This document shows positions 50,072 to 58,699 of a stretch of DNA of 64,000 bases, one piece after another; position 1 is the stretch's first letter; each line of letters opens with the position of its first letter. The stretch lies in the NCBI RefSeq assembly GCF_002001015.1, contig NZ_MUNO01000012.1:124001-188000 (forward strand), written 5' to 3'. The DNA is from Polaromonas sp. A23. GTDB lineage: Bacteria; Pseudomonadota; Gammaproteobacteria; Burkholderiales; Burkholderiaceae_C. A program made the position numbers and the translations under genes. Below the pieces are notes generated by a model. It ran no database searches and was not told the origin of the DNA. It was given only the letters and a program-made list of their open reading frames with translations.

Positions 50072-52104
50072 CGGGCACAAACATTCGCCGCCTGCTGATC
50101 GCCAACCGCGGTGAAATCGCGCGCCGCATCATCCGAACCGCCCACCGCATGGGCATGGCCACGGTCGCGGTGTATTCCGATGCGGACGCAGAGGCCCTGC
50201 ATGTGCAGGAAGCAGGCAGCGCAGTCGCGTTGGGTGGCACGCTGTCGGCCGACTCCTATTTACGCATCGACAAGCTGCTGGCTGCGGCCAGGGCGGCAGG
50301 TGCCGACGCGGTGCACCCGGGCTACGGCTTCCTGAGCGAAAACGCCGACTTTGCGCAGGCGGTGCTGGACGCCGGGCTGATCTGGGTCGGCCCACCACCG
50401 GCCGCCATTCGCGCGTTGGGCAACAAGGCCAGCGCCAAGGAATTGTCGCTCGCAAGGAAGGTGCCTTGCCTGCCGGGCTACCAGGGGGCCGACCAGTCGG
50501 ACGCTCGCTTTGGCGCGGAAGCCGAACGCATCGGCTATCCGGTGATGGTCAAGGCCACGGCGGGTGGCGGAGGCCGCGGCATGCGCCTGGTGCTGGAGCC
50601 GTCCCAACTGCAGGCAGCGCTGGCAAGTGCACGTTCCGAAGCCTTGTCGTCTTTCGGCAGCGACGAGCTGCTGGTTGAGCGCGCTCTCTTGAGCCCGCGC
50701 CATGTCGAAGTGCAGGTGTTTGCCGATGCGCACGGCCATTGCATTCATCTGGGCGAGCGCGATTGCTCGGTGCAGCGGCGCCACCAGAAGCTGGTTGAAG
50801 AGTCGCCAAGTCCCGCAGTGAACGCTGACTTGCGCGAACGCATGGGCGCCTGTGCGGTGGCACTGGCTCAGGCGGCCGGGTATGTGGGTGCCGGCACAGT
50901 GGAATTCCTGGTGGAACTCCCCTCTTCACCAGCCGGGGCCGCGGAACCGGCTTCGCCGGGCCGCAGGCGCAGCGCCCCCTCGGGGGGCAGCGAACCACAC
51001 GCAGTGGGGAGCGTGGGGGCTAACTTCTATTTGATGGAAATGAATACACGGCTTCAGGTGGAGCATCCTGTTACGGAAGCCGTGACCGGCCTGGACCTGG
51101 TGGAGTGGCAGTTACGCGTTGCGCAGGGCGAGGCATTGCCGCTGCGCCAGGAGGAGGTGGTTTTCCGTGGGCACGCTATCGAAGTACGCCTGTGCGCCGA
51201 GGACGACAACTTTGCACCGCATGCCGGTCGGGTTCAACATTTCATCGAGCCTGGGCATGCGCGTTTTGACCATGCGCTGCAGGCCGGTGGCGAGGTCACG
51301 CCGTTTTATGACTCCATGCTCGGCAAGCTGATCGTGCACGCCGCCACGCGGGACGAGGCCATCAGCCGGCTGGTGGCAGCACTGGACGGCACGCAGGTGC
51401 TGGGCTTGCCTACCAATCGTGCCTTTCTGGCAGCCTGTTTGGGGCATCAGGTGTTCCGCGCAGGCCTGGCGCTGATTCCTTTCCTGGCCGAACACGGTGA
51501 CAGCATCCGCGCAAGCCTGCAGGAGCAGCAGGCGCAGGTGTTGCTGCCTGCCGTGCTGGGTCTGCACTTTGGCGACGGTGCGGCGCAGTCCTTGCCATGC
51601 CCGTTTGGCAAAACCCTGCGCGTTTTGCACGGCGAGCAGGTATTCGCCGTCCGCGTGACGGAAACCGGCCAAGGTCGGCTGGAGGTTTCGGTCGGTTCGG
51701 CGCAGCACGCGGCCAGCTGTGTGCGGGTCGGCCCCGGGCAGATGCGGGTCACGGTCGACGGTCTTGGGAGCATGGTTCAGGCCTGCCGGGTAAGCGATGG
51801 GCGCTGGCATGTGCAGGTCGGTGCCATCGACGTCTGGCTGCAGGACGCGAGTTTCGAACCCGCGGCCGGGACTTCCTCCGGCAGCCAGGCGATGGAACTG
51901 AAGGCCCCCTTCAATGGCAAGGTGATCGCGGTCAAGGTGGCTGCCGGGGCATCGGTCAAGCGCGGCGACACGCTGCTGGTGATTGAGTCGATGAAGCTCG
52001 AACACGCGGTCTGTGCGACGCGTGATGCCATCGTGGCCACGGTTGCGGTACAGCCCGGCCAGCAAACGGCACCGGGCCAGGTCTTGTTGAGGTTTGAAGC
52101 ATGA
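50068..52104 (+). CDS. Acyl-CoA carboxylase, biotin carboxylase/BCCP (alpha) subunit; AtuF/LiuD-like
   Basis: 678 residues. Biotin carboxylase: LLIANRGEIARRIIRTA, HPGYGFLSENADFA, KATAGGGGRGMRLV, ERDCSVQRRHQKLVEESPS and EMNTRLQVEHPVTEAVTG. The C-terminal carrier domain has biotinyl lysine K643 in VIESMKLEHAV. The subunit charges biotin and feeds the beta subunit encoded at 46422-48065. Between GTVEFLVE and NFYLMEMNTR there is an insertion of about 30 residues (PAGAAEPASPGRRR and SAPSGGSEPH included) encoded by a family B repeat; homologues have only a two- or three-residue turn there. The frame is maintained. Confidence 0.9.
   Translation: MTGTNIRRLLIANRGEIARRIIRTAHRMGMATVAVYSDADAEALHVQEAGSAVALGGTLSADSYLRIDKLLAAARAAGADAVHPGYGFLSENADFAQAVLDAGLIWVGPPPAAIRALGNKASAKELSLARKVPCLPGYQGADQSDARFGAEAERIGYPVMVKATAGGGGRGMRLVLEPSQLQAALASARSEALSSFGSDELLVERALLSPRHVEVQVFADAHGHCIHLGERDCSVQRRHQKLVEESPSPAVNADLRERMGACAVALAQAAGYVGAGTVEFLVELPSSPAGAAEPASPGRRRSAPSGGSEPHAVGSVGANFYLMEMNTRLQVEHPVTEAVTGLDLVEWQLRVAQGEALPLRQEEVVFRGHAIEVRLCAEDDNFAPHAGRVQHFIEPGHARFDHALQAGGEVTPFYDSMLGKLIVHAATRDEAISRLVAALDGTQVLGLPTNRAFLAACLGHQVFRAGLALIPFLAEHGDSIRASLQEQQAQVLLPAVLGLHFGDGAAQSLPCPFGKTLRVLHGEQVFAVRVTETGQGRLEVSVGSAQHAASCVRVGPGQMRVTVDGLGSMVQACRVSDGRWHVQVGAIDVWLQDASFEPAAGTSSGSQAMELKAPFNGKVIAVKVAAGASVKRGDTLLVIESMKLEHAVCATRDAIVATVAVQPGQQTAPGQVLLRFEA
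50939..51019 (+). repeat. Family B repeat, copy B3, inside the biotin carboxylase gene
   Basis: CCGCGGAACCGGCTTCGCCG, then GGCCGCAGGCGC and CCCCCTCGGGGGG, then a GCAGTGGGGAGCG end. This matches copies B2 and B4, which are intergenic. The element is read in frame without a stop, giving a Pro/Arg/Ser/Gly-rich insertion of about 30 residues. Confidence 0.8.
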
Positions 52105-53261
52105 ACATTTCCTCCAGCGATCTTGACGCACTGGCCGACCTCGGCGAGTCGGTCAAACGTTTTGCCCAGCGCGAAATTGCACCGCATGTCAGCCAGTGGG
52201 ACGATGCCGGCGAATTTCCGCATGCCCTTTACCGCCAGGCAGCTGAAATGGGCCTGCTGGCACTCGGTTATCCGGAAGCGCTGGGCGGCACCCCGGCTTC
52301 GTGGCGCCTGCGCAATGCGATGACTCTGGCTTTGTGCCGTTACGGCGGCAGCGGTGGCGTGCTGGCCAGCCTTTTTTCACACAATATCGGCCTGCCGCCG
52401 GTGCTGGCCCATGGATCAATGGCCCTGCAGCAGGCGGTGATTCCACCGGTATTGCGCGGTGAAAAAATTGCAGCGCTGGCGATTACCGAACCCGGTGGCG
52501 GTTCGGACGTTGCGGCGCTGCGCACCACAGCGCGGCGCGATGGCGCCGACTATGTGATCGATGGCGAGAAGGTTTTCATCACCTCGGGCATGCGTGCCGA
52601 CTTCATCACGGTGGCAGTGCGTACCGGGGAAGCGGGTTCCAAGGGAGCAGGCGGAATTTCAATGATCCTTTTGCCGGGCGACAGTCCGGGCCTGTCCCGC
52701 AGCCGGCTGGAGAAAATGGGTTGGTGGTGCTCGGACACAGCCCACTTGCGGTTTGACGGCGTGCGGGTGCCGGCCAGTCATTTGCTCGGCGAAGAGGGCG
52801 GCGGCTTCAAGATCATCATGGGAAATTTCAACGGCGAACGCATGGGGATGTCGGCCGCAGCCCTGGGTTTTGCCCAGGCTTGTTACGACGAGGCGCTGGA
52901 CTGGGCGCGCCAGCGCAAGGCTTTCGGCAGCATGCTGGTCGACAAGCAGGTGATTCGCCACAAGCTGGTGGACATGCAGATGCGTATCGCTTCCACCCAG
53001 GCCTGGGTCGATGCGGTGGCGGATCGTGCCGATGCCGGTGATCAGGGCCCTGACTGGGTGGCCCATGTCTGCATGCTGAAGAATCACGCGACGCAAACCA
53101 TGCAGTTCTGCGCCGACCAGGCGGTGCAGATTCTTGGCGGCATGGGTTTCATGCGCGGCACAAAAAGCGAGCGCATTTACCGCGAAGTCAAGGTCATGAT
53201 GATTGGCGGTGGCGCCGAGGAGATCATGAAAGACCTCGCTGCACGACAATTGGGTCTATGA
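52101..53261 (+). CDS. Acyl-CoA dehydrogenase
   Basis: 386 residues. ITEPGGGSDVAALRTTARRDG, KVFITSGMRADFITVAVRTG, LLGEEGGGFKIIMGNFNGERM and QILGGMGFMRGTKSERIYREV are the family motifs; the end reads MMIGGGAEEIMKDLAARQLGL, with the G-G-x-E-E pattern instead of Y-E-G. It overlaps the biotin carboxylase and thioesterase genes by 4 bases each. It has no counterpart in the basic atu set; it may act on a second acyl-CoA of the same pathway. Confidence 0.9.
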   Translation: MNISSSDLDALADLGESVKRFAQREIAPHVSQWDDAGEFPHALYRQAAEMGLLALGYPEALGGTPASWRLRNAMTLALCRYGGSGGVLASLFSHNIGLPPVLAHGSMALQQAVIPPVLRGEKIAALAITEPGGGSDVAALRTTARRDGADYVIDGEKVFITSGMRADFITVAVRTGEAGSKGAGGISMILLPGDSPGLSRSRLEKMGWWCSDTAHLRFDGVRVPASHLLGEEGGGFKIIMGNFNGERMGMSAAALGFAQACYDEALDWARQRKAFGSMLVDKQVIRHKLVDMQMRIASTQAWVDAVADRADAGDQGPDWVAHVCMLKNHATQTMQFCADQAVQILGGMGFMRGTKSERIYREVKVMMIGGGAEEIMKDLAARQLGL

Positions 53262-53764
53262 CGCCTATCCCTCACGCCAGTGCTGGCAATACTGCCAGTG
53301 CCGCCATTGAATTCGAGCCCGAGTTCGTTGTCGGCCTGAAAACACTTTTTGAAGAGAGGATTTCCTTCAATCGAGTGCTGGGCTTGAAGATCACCTCGCT
53401 CAAGCCCGAGTGCGTCAGCGCGCGCATCACCATGGGCGAGCACCTGATCGGCCACTATGCGCACAATCGCATCCATGGCGGCGTGATCAGCGCGGGCCTG
53501 GACGCCATGGGCGGGCTGGCCGTGATGGTCGCCATCGGTGCCCGCCATATGGACGAGTCGCCGCTGCAGCGCCTCCAGCGTTTCAGCAAGCTCGGCACCA
53601 TCGACCTGCGCGTGGACTACCTGCGCCCCGGCATCGGCGAGTATTTCGAATTGCGGGCCGAAGTCATGCGCCTGGGTTCCCGCGTGGCGTCCACCCGCAT
53701 GGAGTTTTTGGGCGCCGACGGCAAGCTGCTGTCCACCGGGGCGGGTGCTTACATCGTGTCATAA
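53258..53764 (+). CDS. PaaI-like hotdog thioesterase
   Basis: 168 residues. GHYAHNRIHGGVISAGLDAMGGLAVMV is the PaaI-type H-G-G-x-x-x-x-x-D active-site helix; RVDYLRPGIGEYFELRAEVMRLGSRVASTRMEF follows. It probably releases CoA from a stalled pathway acyl-CoA. It is the last gene of the region 7 operon, coupled to the dehydrogenase by a 4-base overlap, and its stop codon touches a strong terminator stem. Confidence 0.84.
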   Translation: MTPIPHASAGNTASAAIEFEPEFVVGLKTLFEERISFNRVLGLKITSLKPECVSARITMGEHLIGHYAHNRIHGGVISAGLDAMGGLAVMVAIGARHMDESPLQRLQRFSKLGTIDLRVDYLRPGIGEYFELRAEVMRLGSRVASTRMEFLGADGKLLSTGAGAYIVS

Positions 53765-53791
53765 AAAAAGCCACCCGAAGGTGGCTTTTTT
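53764..53791. terminator. Bidirectional rho-independent terminator
   Basis: AAAAAAGCCACC, loop CGAA, GGTGGCTTTTTT: a 12-bp stem ending in a T run on both strands. It lies between the convergent ends of the thioesterase gene (+) and the first LIV binding-protein gene (-). Confidence 0.9.
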
Positions 53792-53819
53792 GATGGGAAG
53801 GTTGAAATCCGGCTGGCGA

Positions 53820-54977
53820 TTACTTGAAGTATTCGGAAACGGGTTTCCATTTGCCATCGGTAATTTGCGAGAGGCGCGAGGCGTCGCTGCCGAGTCGCTT
53901 GGTGGGCGAAAAGCTGGCTGGCGCGCCGCCGAACATGTCCGGTGGGCTGGAGAAGCTGTCCATGACCTTGATGAAGCTGTCGGTTGTCAGGTTGGGGCCG
54001 GCCTTCTGGGCCACCTTCACAAACGTGTCGATGATGCTGTAGCCGTAAACCGAGAAGACGGTCGGGTCCTCGTTGAACTTGGTCTTGTACTTGTTGGCCC
54101 AGAAACGGATGGGCTGCGATGCCTCGTCGAGGTAGGGGTTTTGCACTGTCATGGTGGCGTACAGGCCGTTCATGGCCGGGCCGCCCAGCTTGTGGATCAG
54201 GTCGGTGTAAGACGCGCTGGAGCCGAGAAACACGGGGTTGAAACCGGTTTTGCGTGATTCACCAATGGCGCCAATGGTTTCGCGGATGATGGTGCCGAGC
54301 ACCACCATGTCGCAGCCGGAAGCTTTCATCTTTGCGACCTGCGACGAGAAATCGGTCGCACCGCGCTTGTAAGAAGTCTTTTCGGCGAATTCCATGCCGA
54401 TGGACTTCAGGCCTGCCTCGCCGCCGCGCATTACTTCCAGGCCGAACTCGTCGTCCTGGTACATGGTGCAGACCTTTTTGCTGCCTTTTTCCTTGACCAT
54501 TTTCGGAACCGCATTGCGCATCTGGTCAAAGTAGGTGGCGGCAAAAGAATACTTGAGCTTGTGGAAGGGCTCGTACATCTCGCGTGCCGCGGTGATGGGG
54601 AAGAAGTTGATGACGTTCTTGTCGAACTGCACCGGCATGGCGGCCAGGTTCTGCGCGGTGCCGATGTGGCCGACCATCATGAAAATCTTGTCCTGGTTGA
54701 CCAGCTTCTGGGCGGCCAGCACGGCTTTTTTCGGGTCATAGGCCGAGTCTTCGACGATGATTTTCAGTTTGCGGCCATTGATGCCGCCCTGCTCATTGAT
54801 TTCGTCAACGCGAAGCAGCATGCCCAGCCGGGCCTGCTTGCCAAAACCAGCAATGGGTCCGGACAGGTCCTGAATCGAGCCCAGGGTGATCTCGGTCTTG
54901 CTCACGCCTTGCTGGGCGCCTGCGTAGCCGGTACTGAGCGCCAGGGCGGCCAGTGCCAGGGTGGTTTTGAATTTCAT
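53820..54977 (-). CDS. ABC transporter substrate-binding protein, LIV type (copy 1)
   Basis: 385 residues with a signal peptide (1-22, cut after the AGA of ALSTGYAGAQQG). GSIQDLSGPIAGFGKQARLGM, NGRKLKIIVEDSAYDPKKAV and SYKRGATDFSSQVAKMKASGCD are type I periplasmic binding fold motifs of the LivK/HbaE-like group. Much of the sequence is shared with copy 2, including VGHIGTAQNLAAMPVQF and FFPITAAREMYEPF. It is the most downstream of the LIV genes. The ligand may be a carboxylic acid that feeds the synthetase or the atu-like pathway. The start at 54977 follows AGGAGA. Confidence 0.9.
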   Translation of the reverse strand: MKFKTTLALAALALSTGYAGAQQGVSKTEITLGSIQDLSGPIAGFGKQARLGMLLRVDEINEQGGINGRKLKIIVEDSAYDPKKAVLAAQKLVNQDKIFMMVGHIGTAQNLAAMPVQFDKNVINFFPITAAREMYEPFHKLKYSFAATYFDQMRNAVPKMVKEKGSKKVCTMYQDDEFGLEVMRGGEAGLKSIGMEFAEKTSYKRGATDFSSQVAKMKASGCDMVVLGTIIRETIGAIGESRKTGFNPVFLGSSASYTDLIHKLGGPAMNGLYATMTVQNPYLDEASQPIRFWANKYKTKFNEDPTVFSVYGYSIIDTFVKVAQKAGPNLTTDSFIKVMDSFSSPPDMFGGAPASFSPTKRLGSDASRLSQITDGKWKPVSEYFK

Positions 54978-55061
54978 CAATGTCTCCTGTAAAACGAAGG
55001 TGTTTGCAGCTTGGCATTCTTAACCTTCGCCCGCGCCTGTCAAGCTGGCGTATTCACTTAG

Positions 55062-55221
55062 GGAAGCGCTGAACAAATCCCTTGCGGCGCGCGATCAGCC
55101 GGGCTCGGGCGGTCTGCTGCGTTGAATTTCTTGCCAATAGCCAGCTATTGGCAAGAAATCTGCCTTGCATCCCATCCCGATCCGGCTGCCGCGCATCCGC
55201 CAAGACTTACTCAGCGCTTCC
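55062..55221. mobile_element. MITE-like element M2 with TTAG duplication (IS5-like target)
   Basis: A 160-bp long imperfect palindrome. The ends GGAAGCGCTGA and TCAGCGCTTCC are perfect inverted repeats; TTAG borders both sides (55058-55061 and 55222-55225). The centre is a perfect 16-bp stem, ATTTCTTGCCAATAGC and its complement, around CA (55126-55159). No coding frame is present. A 4-bp YTAR duplication is typical of IS5-family transposition. It fills most of the 366-bp gap between the two binding-protein genes. Confidence 0.8.
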
Positions 55222-55260
55222 TTAGGGTGCACCTCTGTCATCGCGGTCCGCACCTCCAGG

Positions 55261-55281
55261 AAAAAGCCGCCCGAAGGCGGC
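55261..55281 (-). terminator. Rho-independent terminator after LIV binding protein copy 2
   Basis: On the - strand GCCGCC, TTCG, GGCGGC followed by TTTTT, 63 bp after the stop of the copy 2 gene. The 6-bp GC stem with a UUCG-type loop and T run is a standard intrinsic terminator. It would separate copy 2 and the upstream LIV genes from copy 1. Confidence 0.75.
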
Positions 55282-55343
55282 CTTGTCACATGGGCGACCC
55301 TGCCTGTCAGGGTTGTTCCTGATCAGGTCGCGGGTACAGATGC

Positions 55344-56570
55344 CTAGTCCTTGAACTGGTCTGAACCGATCTTCCAGGTCCCGTTCTTCTGCAGCACGGG
55401 GCGCAGGCCGTTGAACGCCACGTATTCGGACACCACCTTCCAGCGGCCTTCCTGCAGCTGGGAAAGCCGCGAGAAGTTGTTGCCCAGGCGCTTGGTCGGG
55501 CTGAAGCTGGACTCGGCGGTGCCGAACATGTCGCGGGGGATCACCATGGTGTCCATGGCCTTGATGAAGCTGTCGGTCGTGAGGCTTGTACCGGCCTTCT
55601 GGGCGCCGCGGATGAACGCGTCGATGGCGGCGTAGCCGTAGACCGAGAACACTGTCGGATCATCGTTGAACCGGGTCTTGTACTTGTTGGCCCAGAAGCG
55701 GACAGGCTGTTCGGCGGCATCCAGGTAAGGATGTTGCGAGGTCATGGTGGCAAACAGCCCGTCCATGGCTTTCCCGCCGAGTTTGTGAATCAGGTCGGTG
55801 TAGGCGGCGCTGGAGCCGAGAAACACCGGGTTGAATCCGGTCTTGCGCGACTCGCCAATGGTGCCTATGGTTTCGCGGATGATGGTACCCAGCACGACCA
55901 TTTCACAGCCGGAGGCTTTCATCTTGGCAACCTGGGATGAAAAATCCGTCGCGCCGCGCTTGTACGAGGTCTTTTCGATAAAGGTCGCTCCGATGGTCTT
56001 GAGCCCCGCTTCGGCACCGCGCAGCACTTCCTGCCCGAAATCGTCGTCCTGGTAAATGATGCAGGCACTCTTGATGTTTCTGTCCTTCATCAGTTTGGGT
56101 GTCGCGATGCGGATCTGGTCGTAGTAGGTTGCGGCGAAGGCGTATTTGAGCCGGTCGAACGGTTCGTACATTTCGCGTGCGGCGGTGATCGGAAAGAAGT
56201 TGATGACATTCTTCTCGAATTGCACTGGCATGGCCGCCAGATTCTGCGCTGTGCCGATATGGCCCACCATCATGAAAATTTTGTCCTGGTTGACCAGCTT
56301 CTGCGCAGCCAGGATGGCTTTTTTGGGGTCATAACCGGAGTCTTCAATCAACAGTTTGATCTTGCGGCCATTGACGCCGCCTTGCTCGTTGAGTTCTTCC
56401 ACGCGCAGCATCATCCCCATGCGAATCTGCTTGCCGAAACCGGCCAGCGGCCCGGACAGGTCCTGGATGGAGCCGATGGTGATCTCGGTTTTGGTCACGC
56501 CTTGCTGGGCGATGGCATGGCCTGCACTGAGGGTCAGTACGGTCATTGCCGCGATAGTCATGAATCTCAT
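55344..56570 (-). CDS. ABC transporter substrate-binding protein, LIV type (copy 2)
   Basis: 408 residues with a signal peptide (about 1-21, cut after AIA). GSIQDLSGPLAGFGKQIRMGM, NGRKIKLLIEDSGYDPKKAI and EKTSYKRGATDFSSQVAKMKAS closely follow copy 1, so the two are paralogues. It has an extra C-terminal tail after the shared VSEY (AFNGLRPVLQKNGTWKIGSDQF) that copy 1 lacks. The start at 56570 follows GGAGA; a longer in-frame start at 56642 is unlikely since it gives no leader. It follows the synthetase gene after 142 bp. Confidence 0.9.
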   Translation of the reverse strand: MRFMTIAAMTVLTLSAGHAIAQQGVTKTEITIGSIQDLSGPLAGFGKQIRMGMMLRVEELNEQGGVNGRKIKLLIEDSGYDPKKAILAAQKLVNQDKIFMMVGHIGTAQNLAAMPVQFEKNVINFFPITAAREMYEPFDRLKYAFAATYYDQIRIATPKLMKDRNIKSACIIYQDDDFGQEVLRGAEAGLKTIGATFIEKTSYKRGATDFSSQVAKMKASGCEMVVLGTIIRETIGTIGESRKTGFNPVFLGSSAAYTDLIHKLGGKAMDGLFATMTSQHPYLDAAEQPVRFWANKYKTRFNDDPTVFSVYGYAAIDAFIRGAQKAGTSLTTDSFIKAMDTMVIPRDMFGTAESSFSPTKRLGNNFSRLSQLQEGRWKVVSEYVAFNGLRPVLQKNGTWKIGSDQFKD

Positions 56571-56712
56571 GGAAGTCTCCGGTTGGTGGTCAGGTCGTGG
56601 AAAAAAGACGGGTCTTGCGAAAAAAAGCGTGAGATTTTCCACGCCCGGCTTGCAAGCCGGACGGCAGAAAACAGGAAGGGGGAGTGGCCTCCGTCTGAGG
56701 CCGCTTTATGCG

Positions 56713-58569
56713 TTAGCGGTACATCGCTTCGATGGTGTCGGCGTACTTTTTCTCGACCAGCTTGCGTTTGAGCTTCATGGTCGGTGTCAGTTCTTCGTCT
56801 TCCGCAGTCAGCTGCGTTTCAAGCAGGAAGAACTTCTTGATCTGCTCGACGCGCGCGAACTTCTTGTTGACGCGGTCCAGCTCGGCCTGGATCAGTTCCT
56901 GGACTTCCGTCGAACGCGTCAGGCTCTGGTAATTGCTGAAGGGAACGTCATGGTCTTGCGCATATTTTTCGACGTTTTCCTGGTCGATCATGATGATGGC
57001 GGTCAGGTAGGGACGTTTGTCACCGATCACCACGGCATCGGTGATATAGGGCGAAAACTTCAGCTCGTTTTCCAGCTCGCTGGGGGTCACGTTTTTTCCG
57101 CCGGCCGTGATGATGATGTCCTTCATGCGGTCGGTGATGCGGTAAAAACCTTCCTCGTCCACGAGACCGACGTCACCGGTGTGCAGCCAGCCATCGGCGT
57201 CTATTGTTTCAGCGGTCTTCTCCGGCAGGTTCAGGTAACCCATGAAGACGTTGGTGCCGCGCACCAGGATTTCACCGGTCGCCGGATCCAGCTTGACCTC
57301 GTTGTAGCCCGCCGCCGGGCCTATGGAGCCGGGCTTGATGCGGCTGGCCGGAACGCCGGTCGCGGCACCGCAGGTTTCCGTCATGCCCCAGACTTCCAGC
57401 ATGGGCACACCGAGCGCCATGTACCACTTGACCAGCTCCGGTGAGATGGGGGCGGCGCCGGTCACGCAGAAGCGGGCGCGGTGGATGCCTATCAGCTTGC
57501 GCGCGTTGTCCAGTGCGATCCAGCGGGCGATGGTGAACTTCAGCTTGAGCGAGTTGCTCACGGGCTGGCCGGCCATGACCTTGTCGGCAATCTCGCTGCC
57601 CACGCCAATCCCCCAGGCGTAAGCGGCCTGCTGCAGCCGGCTGGCTTCCTTGAGGGCGATCATCACTCCCGAGTAGAACTTCTCCCAGACACGCGGCACG
57701 GCGGTGAACACCGTGGGCGCGATTTCGCGCACGTTTTCAGGAATGGTTTCAGGGTTCTCGACAAAGTTGAGTTTGGCTCCCGTGTACATGGCGAAATATT
57801 CGCCCCCCATGCGCTCGGCAATGTGGCACAGCGGCAGGAAACACATGCGTTCGTCGTTTTCGTCCTGTGCCACCAGCGTGTTGTAGCCGCGTGCAGTGAA
57901 CACCAGCCCGCGGTGGCTGTGCATGGCCCCCTTGGGCTTGCCGGTGGTGCCCGAGGTATAGACCAGGATGGCCAGGTCTTCGGGCCGGCACGCCTTGACA
58001 CGCTCCTCGACCGCGCCGGGGTGCGCAGCGAGATAGCTGCGACCGAGTTCGCGCAGGGCCGACAGGCTGATGACATCGGACTCGTCGAGGTCGCGCAGAC
58101 CTTCCATGTCAAACACCACAATCTTGCGCAGGCCGGGAAGCTGCGCGCGTACTTCAAGCGCCTTGTCCAATTGCTCGTCGTCTTCGACAAACAGGATGCG
58201 GGTAGCAGAGTCTTCACAGAGGTAGTGCACCTGGGAGGCGGCGTCGGTCGGGTAAATGCCGTTGGCTACGCCACCGCAGCTGAGCACAGCCAGATCGGCC
58301 AGCACCCATTCGATGACGGTATTCGACAGGATGGAGACACATTCGCCGGGCGCAAAACCCAGGCTCATGAGCCCGCCGGCGATTTCGCGCACCGCTTCGC
58401 CGGTCTGGTTCCAGGACCAGCTGCGCCAGATGCCGAGTTTTTTCTGGCGCATCCAGACTTTGTCCTGGCGCTGTGCCACACCGTTCCAGAACATGGCCGG
58501 AATGGTTTCACCTTCAAGCACCACGCGGGTTGCAGGCTGGATGTGGGAGAGATCCCAAAGATTGCTCAT
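56713..58569 (-). CDS. Long-chain acyl-CoA synthetase-like AMP-binding protein
   Basis: 618 residues. LVYTSGTTGKPKGAMHSHRG is the P-loop of the ANL family, VWGMTETCG the A5 motif, GWLHTGDVGLVDEEGFYRITDR and KDIIITAGGKNVTPSELENEL the late motifs, with the catalytic lysine near the end in LTPTMKLKRKL. It adenylates a carboxylic acid and forms its CoA thioester. In atu loci AtuH plays this role; in LIV-type loci of this order it activates the imported acid. Size and motifs suit medium- or long-chain or aromatic acids; specificity is open. Confidence 0.88.
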   Translation of the reverse strand: MSNLWDLSHIQPATRVVLEGETIPAMFWNGVAQRQDKVWMRQKKLGIWRSWSWNQTGEAVREIAGGLMSLGFAPGECVSILSNTVIEWVLADLAVLSCGGVANGIYPTDAASQVHYLCEDSATRILFVEDDEQLDKALEVRAQLPGLRKIVVFDMEGLRDLDESDVISLSALRELGRSYLAAHPGAVEERVKACRPEDLAILVYTSGTTGKPKGAMHSHRGLVFTARGYNTLVAQDENDERMCFLPLCHIAERMGGEYFAMYTGAKLNFVENPETIPENVREIAPTVFTAVPRVWEKFYSGVMIALKEASRLQQAAYAWGIGVGSEIADKVMAGQPVSNSLKLKFTIARWIALDNARKLIGIHRARFCVTGAAPISPELVKWYMALGVPMLEVWGMTETCGAATGVPASRIKPGSIGPAAGYNEVKLDPATGEILVRGTNVFMGYLNLPEKTAETIDADGWLHTGDVGLVDEEGFYRITDRMKDIIITAGGKNVTPSELENELKFSPYITDAVVIGDKRPYLTAIIMIDQENVEKYAQDHDVPFSNYQSLTRSTEVQELIQAELDRVNKKFARVEQIKKFFLLETQLTAEDEELTPTMKLKRKLVEKKYADTIEAMYR

Positions 58570-58616
58570 TCGAAACTCCGGTGCCGGTTGGACCCAACTG
58601 AATCAATGCGGGGATG

Positions 58617-58692
58617 CCGCGGAACCGGCTTTGCCGGGCCGCTGGCGTCGTCCCCCAGTGGGGGGAGGCGGCCGCAGGCCGCTTGGGGGGGC
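58617..58692 (+). repeat. Family B repeat, copy B4 (between livF and the synthetase gene)
   Basis: CCGCGGAACCGGCTTTGCCG, GGCCGCTGGCGTCG, CCCCCAGTGGGGGG and GCGGCCGCAGGCCGC in order. The last two are palindromes. Lies in the 130-bp gap, so it is transcribed with the operon. Confidence 0.7.
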
Positions 58693-58699
58693 GTCTTGC

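Noticed and set aside
56645..56660. Perfect 16-bp palindrome CCGGCTTGCAAGCCGG after the synthetase gene
   Set aside because: No T run follows on the - strand, so it was not called a terminator; its role is unknown.
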